From CAZVEV01 sp964625865 (GTDB lineage: Bacteria > Planctomycetota > Phycisphaerae > SM23-33), in assembly GCA_964625865.1 (NCBI GenBank), contig CAZVEV010000285.1, positions 1 through 8,138 on the forward strand: a stretch of DNA of 8,138 bases, in the 5' to 3' direction. Below the pieces are notes generated by a model. The model had not been told where the DNA came from, did no database searches, and was given only the letters and a program-made list of their open reading frames with translations. Position numbers and translations under genes: made by a program. Positions 5,932 to 8,138 of the stretch are shown one piece after another; position 1 is the first letter of the stretch, and each line of letters begins with the position of its first letter.

Positions 5932-6868
5932 GACGCTGCCATGTCCTGCCCGTCTTGTCCAGCCGCCGGAACCACTGCAGCGTACGGGGCTTGACCGCGA
6001 CGACGACGTCCTGCAGGCCATCGCCGTCCACGTCGCCGACGTTGAGGAACATGTACTGGCCGGCCCGATCGTCCCTGGCGGGGTCGGCGATCACGTGCCT
6101 GTTCCACTTGCCCTCTGCCGCCGCGTCGGGGCCCGGGTTCTCCAGCCAGAACGCCGCGCGGTTGTTGCCCTTACGGTCGGTGGCCAGCACGTCCGGGTCG
6201 CCATCGCCGTCCATGTCGACGGCCATCAGCGACATGATCCATCCGGCTTTGTAGATCGGTCGGAACGTCCAGGCCTTCACGTCGCGAGCCTTCGCGGGCG
6301 CCAGGAGCAGGCCGATCGATGCGTTCTTGCCCTTGGAGGACACCACCAGGTCGATGCCGTGTTGCCCGTCGAGTTGCATCGGCAGGGCGAACATCCATGA
6401 TTGCTTTCTGGCGGTGACCGGCAGGGGGGTGGTGCTCCATGCGTCGGGGTCGAGATACCGCTTCTTGTCAGCCGGGGCCCAGTGGAAGAAGACCGTTTTC
6501 GTTCCGCCTTCGCAGCAACTGACGACGTCAAACGCCCCGTCACCATCGAGATCGGCGAAGACGGCGTCCTCGGCGCTCTTGACCTTGCCCACGGTAACGG
6601 CCGGCCAGGGCCTGGCGGCCTTGTCCGGACCGGGATTCAGGTACGCGCGGATCACGCCGCCTTCCTCCCAGCCGGTGGCGATGTCCATCAGTCCGTCGCC
6701 GTTGACGTCGGCCAGCCGCACGCCGTCAGCGCCCCTGGATGAATCGTCAATGACATGGCGCTTCCACGGGGCGGGTTTGCCGGCAGGGGCCTTGTCGGGC
6801 TGGGCCGCGCCCAGGCAGGGCGTGATGCACGTGAAGGCGACGACGACTGCAACAACTGTTGTACGCAT
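5930..6868 (-). pseudogene. secreted FG-GAP/VCBS repeat protein, 3' part cut off by the element
   Basis: About 313 residues of a larger protein remain. Residues 1-21 are a signal peptide (MRTTVVAVVVAFTCITPCLG, then AA), so the intact protein would be exported. Four calcium-binding FG-GAP/VCBS motifs follow: DVNGDGLMD (54-62), DLDGDGAFD (106-114), DMDGDGDPD (218-226) and DVDGDGLQD (279-287), each followed by a strand as in beta-propeller blades. Homologues of this planctomycete type normally continue with further repeats; here host-like sequence stops after about WQRQHI (310-315) and runs into the integrase leader. The ribosome site GAGGA (6878-6882) lies 9 bases upstream of the ATG, only 19 bases after the stop of the GyrI-like gene, so the two were probably one operon. 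The function of the intact protein is unknown; adhesion or binding of an extracellular ligand is typical of the fold. Confidence 0.8.
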
Positions 6869-6887
6869 GGGGCAGGGTCCTCAGGTG

Positions 6888-7511
6888 TCAGGCATCCCGT
6901 CGTACGGGGTGCCTCAGGAGGGTTTTCAGACGTTCGGGTGCGGTGCGGCGCGGGTCCGAAAGATAGATCTCGTGGTGGCGGCCGTGCAGGGACAGGCCCT
7001 CGCCTTCAGCGAAGGCGGCCATCGCTTCGATTGTGCGGGCCTCTTCGGCATAGGGCCCGACGTGGAGCATCTGGACGCAGGGGCCCTCGTCGAGCGTCTC
7101 GAGGACGACCTCGTCGACGTACAAGCCCTTGCCCTTGGCGTGCAGTTTCTCTCGCGCGGCGGCCAGTTCGGTCTCGGTGATGAACGGCGGCGTGCGGATG
7201 AGCAGCTTCCACTGCCACTGCTCCCGCGGGACGGTCGAGAAGTCCAACTCGTCTCCCGCGTGCCACCAGACCCCTTCCAGCGGGGCGACCTTGTAGTCCT
7301 GTCCCGCGAACTTGCTGGCCATCTTGACGGTATAGGCCACCGAGTACATCGCGCCGATTCTCGCCTGGAACTGCTCGCTCTCCGGCGCGCCGGCGCCGTC
7401 GGTGGCCAGGTACGTCCCGGCGGCCGGTTCGATGATCGCGGCCGTCTTGGCCGAAGCGGTGTAGTCGGCCTTGTGCTCCTTGAAAAGGTCGATCTTGTCT
7501 GTCTGCGCCAT
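6888..7511 (-). CDS. GyrI-like small-molecule-binding domain protein
   Basis: The 207 residues match the stand-alone GyrI-like family related to the effector-binding domain of AraC/MerR regulators. Family marks seen are YKVAPLEGVWW (73-83), WQWKLLIRTPPFIT (99-112), then a helix, VVLETLDEGPCVQMLHVGPY (135-154), a helix TIEAMAAFAEGEG (160-172) and the C-terminal HHEIYLSDPRR (179-189) with LKTLLRHPV (195-203). There is no DNA-binding domain, signal peptide or membrane segment, so it should be a cytoplasmic ligand-binding or ligand-processing protein. The start is supported by GAGGTG 6 bases upstream and the promoter at 7564-7592. It is complete, belongs to the host backbone and likely drove the FG-GAP gene after it. 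Confidence 0.9.
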   Translation of the reverse strand: MAQTDKIDLFKEHKADYTASAKTAAIIEPAAGTYLATDGAGAPESEQFQARIGAMYSVAYTVKMASKFAGQDYKVAPLEGVWWHAGDELDFSTVPREQWQWKLLIRTPPFITETELAAAREKLHAKGKGLYVDEVVLETLDEGPCVQMLHVGPYAEEARTIEAMAAFAEGEGLSLHGRHHEIYLSDPRRTAPERLKTLLRHPVRRDA

Positions 7512-7563
7512 GGCTGCACCTCACGCAAGGGGGTCCGATGGGGCGTTGTTCTGTGTGGGGCGA

Positions 7564-7592
7564 ATGGTATCATCCGCCGGCGCCGCTGTCGA
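7564..7592 (-). promoter_or_regulatory. candidate promoter of the GyrI-like gene
   Basis: On the minus strand, -35 TCGACA (7587-7592, 5 of 6), a 17-base spacer, and -10 TACCAT (7564-7569, 4 of 6). The leader to the ATG at 7511 is about 45 bases. Confidence 0.4.
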
Positions 7593-7695
7593 GTTCGGCG
7601 ATGCGCCGTTCAGCGAGAAACACGGGGCGATACCCCGCCGCTACACGTTGCGTGCAAACCGGATGCGCCATTTCGCCCGGACGCATCGTTTAGCG

Positions 7696-7712
7696 GTCGA
7701 GCATCGCTCGAC
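7696..7712. promoter_or_regulatory. perfect 17-base palindrome, possible operator
   Basis: GTCGAGC, ATC, GCTCGAC. It lies between the 16S terminator and the GyrI-like promoter, about 100 bases upstream of that -35. A binding site for a dimeric regulator is possible; no protein is assigned. Apart from this palindrome and the promoter I see no gene in 7512-7771. Confidence 0.35.
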
Positions 7713-7771
7713 GTTCGACGTTGGTCCTCTCTGTGTGCGCGGCGAGCACCAGCGGGAGTACCACCGCGCGC

Positions 7772-7812
7772 AAAAAAAGAACGCCCCGACACGCGTGAGC
7801 GCATCGGGGCGT
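7772..7812 (-). terminator. intrinsic terminator of the 16S rRNA transcript
   Basis: On the minus strand, ACGCCCCGA (7804-7812) pairs perfectly with TCGGGGCGT (7781-7789) around a 14-base loop, followed by TC and a run of seven T (7772-7778). It stands about 170 bases after the 3' end of the 16S gene and closes the transcript before any 23S gene. Confidence 0.88.

Positions 7813-8138
<326 letters not shown>

Overview
The window looks like a GC-rich planctomycete-type chromosome carrying the end of an integrated mobile element. Three observations suggest the phylum. The gene fragment at 5930-6868 encodes a secreted protein with FG-GAP/VCBS repeats, a type abundant in Planctomycetota. The 16S rRNA gene at the right edge ends in its own terminator with no tRNA or 23S behind it, and unlinked 16S genes are well known in that phylum. 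The 3' end of the 16S also reads as planctomycete-like. The phylum is an inference, because no database search was possible.

Layout from right to left (almost everything is on the minus strand): 7980-8138 is the 3' end of 16S rRNA; 7772-7812 is its intrinsic terminator; 6888-7511 is an intact GyrI-like ligand-binding protein; 5930-6868 is the first 310 or so codons of an FG-GAP repeat protein in an apparent two-gene operon with it. This part is host backbone.

Near 5905-5935 the FG-GAP gene breaks off and the sequence runs, still in frame, into a large serine recombinase of about 600 residues (4037-5839). That is the expected right end of an element that used the FG-GAP gene as its integration site. 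The recombinase has its own extended -10 promoter just inside the junction. The rest of the FG-GAP gene is not in the window, so the other end of the element should lie beyond position 1.

Inside the element are a plus-strand minimal tyrosine recombinase (3416-4021) preceded by an AT-rich segment with a dif-like 12-6-12 inverted repeat; a minus-strand double zinc-ribbon protein (2825-3160); a DUF488 protein (2182-2667); an unrecognised protein of about 430 residues ending in an excisionase-like helix-turn-helix (726-2027); and, running off the left edge, the start of a helix-turn-helix protein that resembles replication initiators (1-347). Several palindromes and short direct repeats sit in the control regions, including a GAAC-N4-GTTC site of the LexA-box type.

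Taken together the element has integration functions (serine recombinase, candidate excision factor, second recombinase), possible replication or regulatory functions (left-edge helix-turn-helix gene with repeats), and a two-gene cargo of unknown function (DUF488 and zinc ribbon). No known defence system is recognisable.
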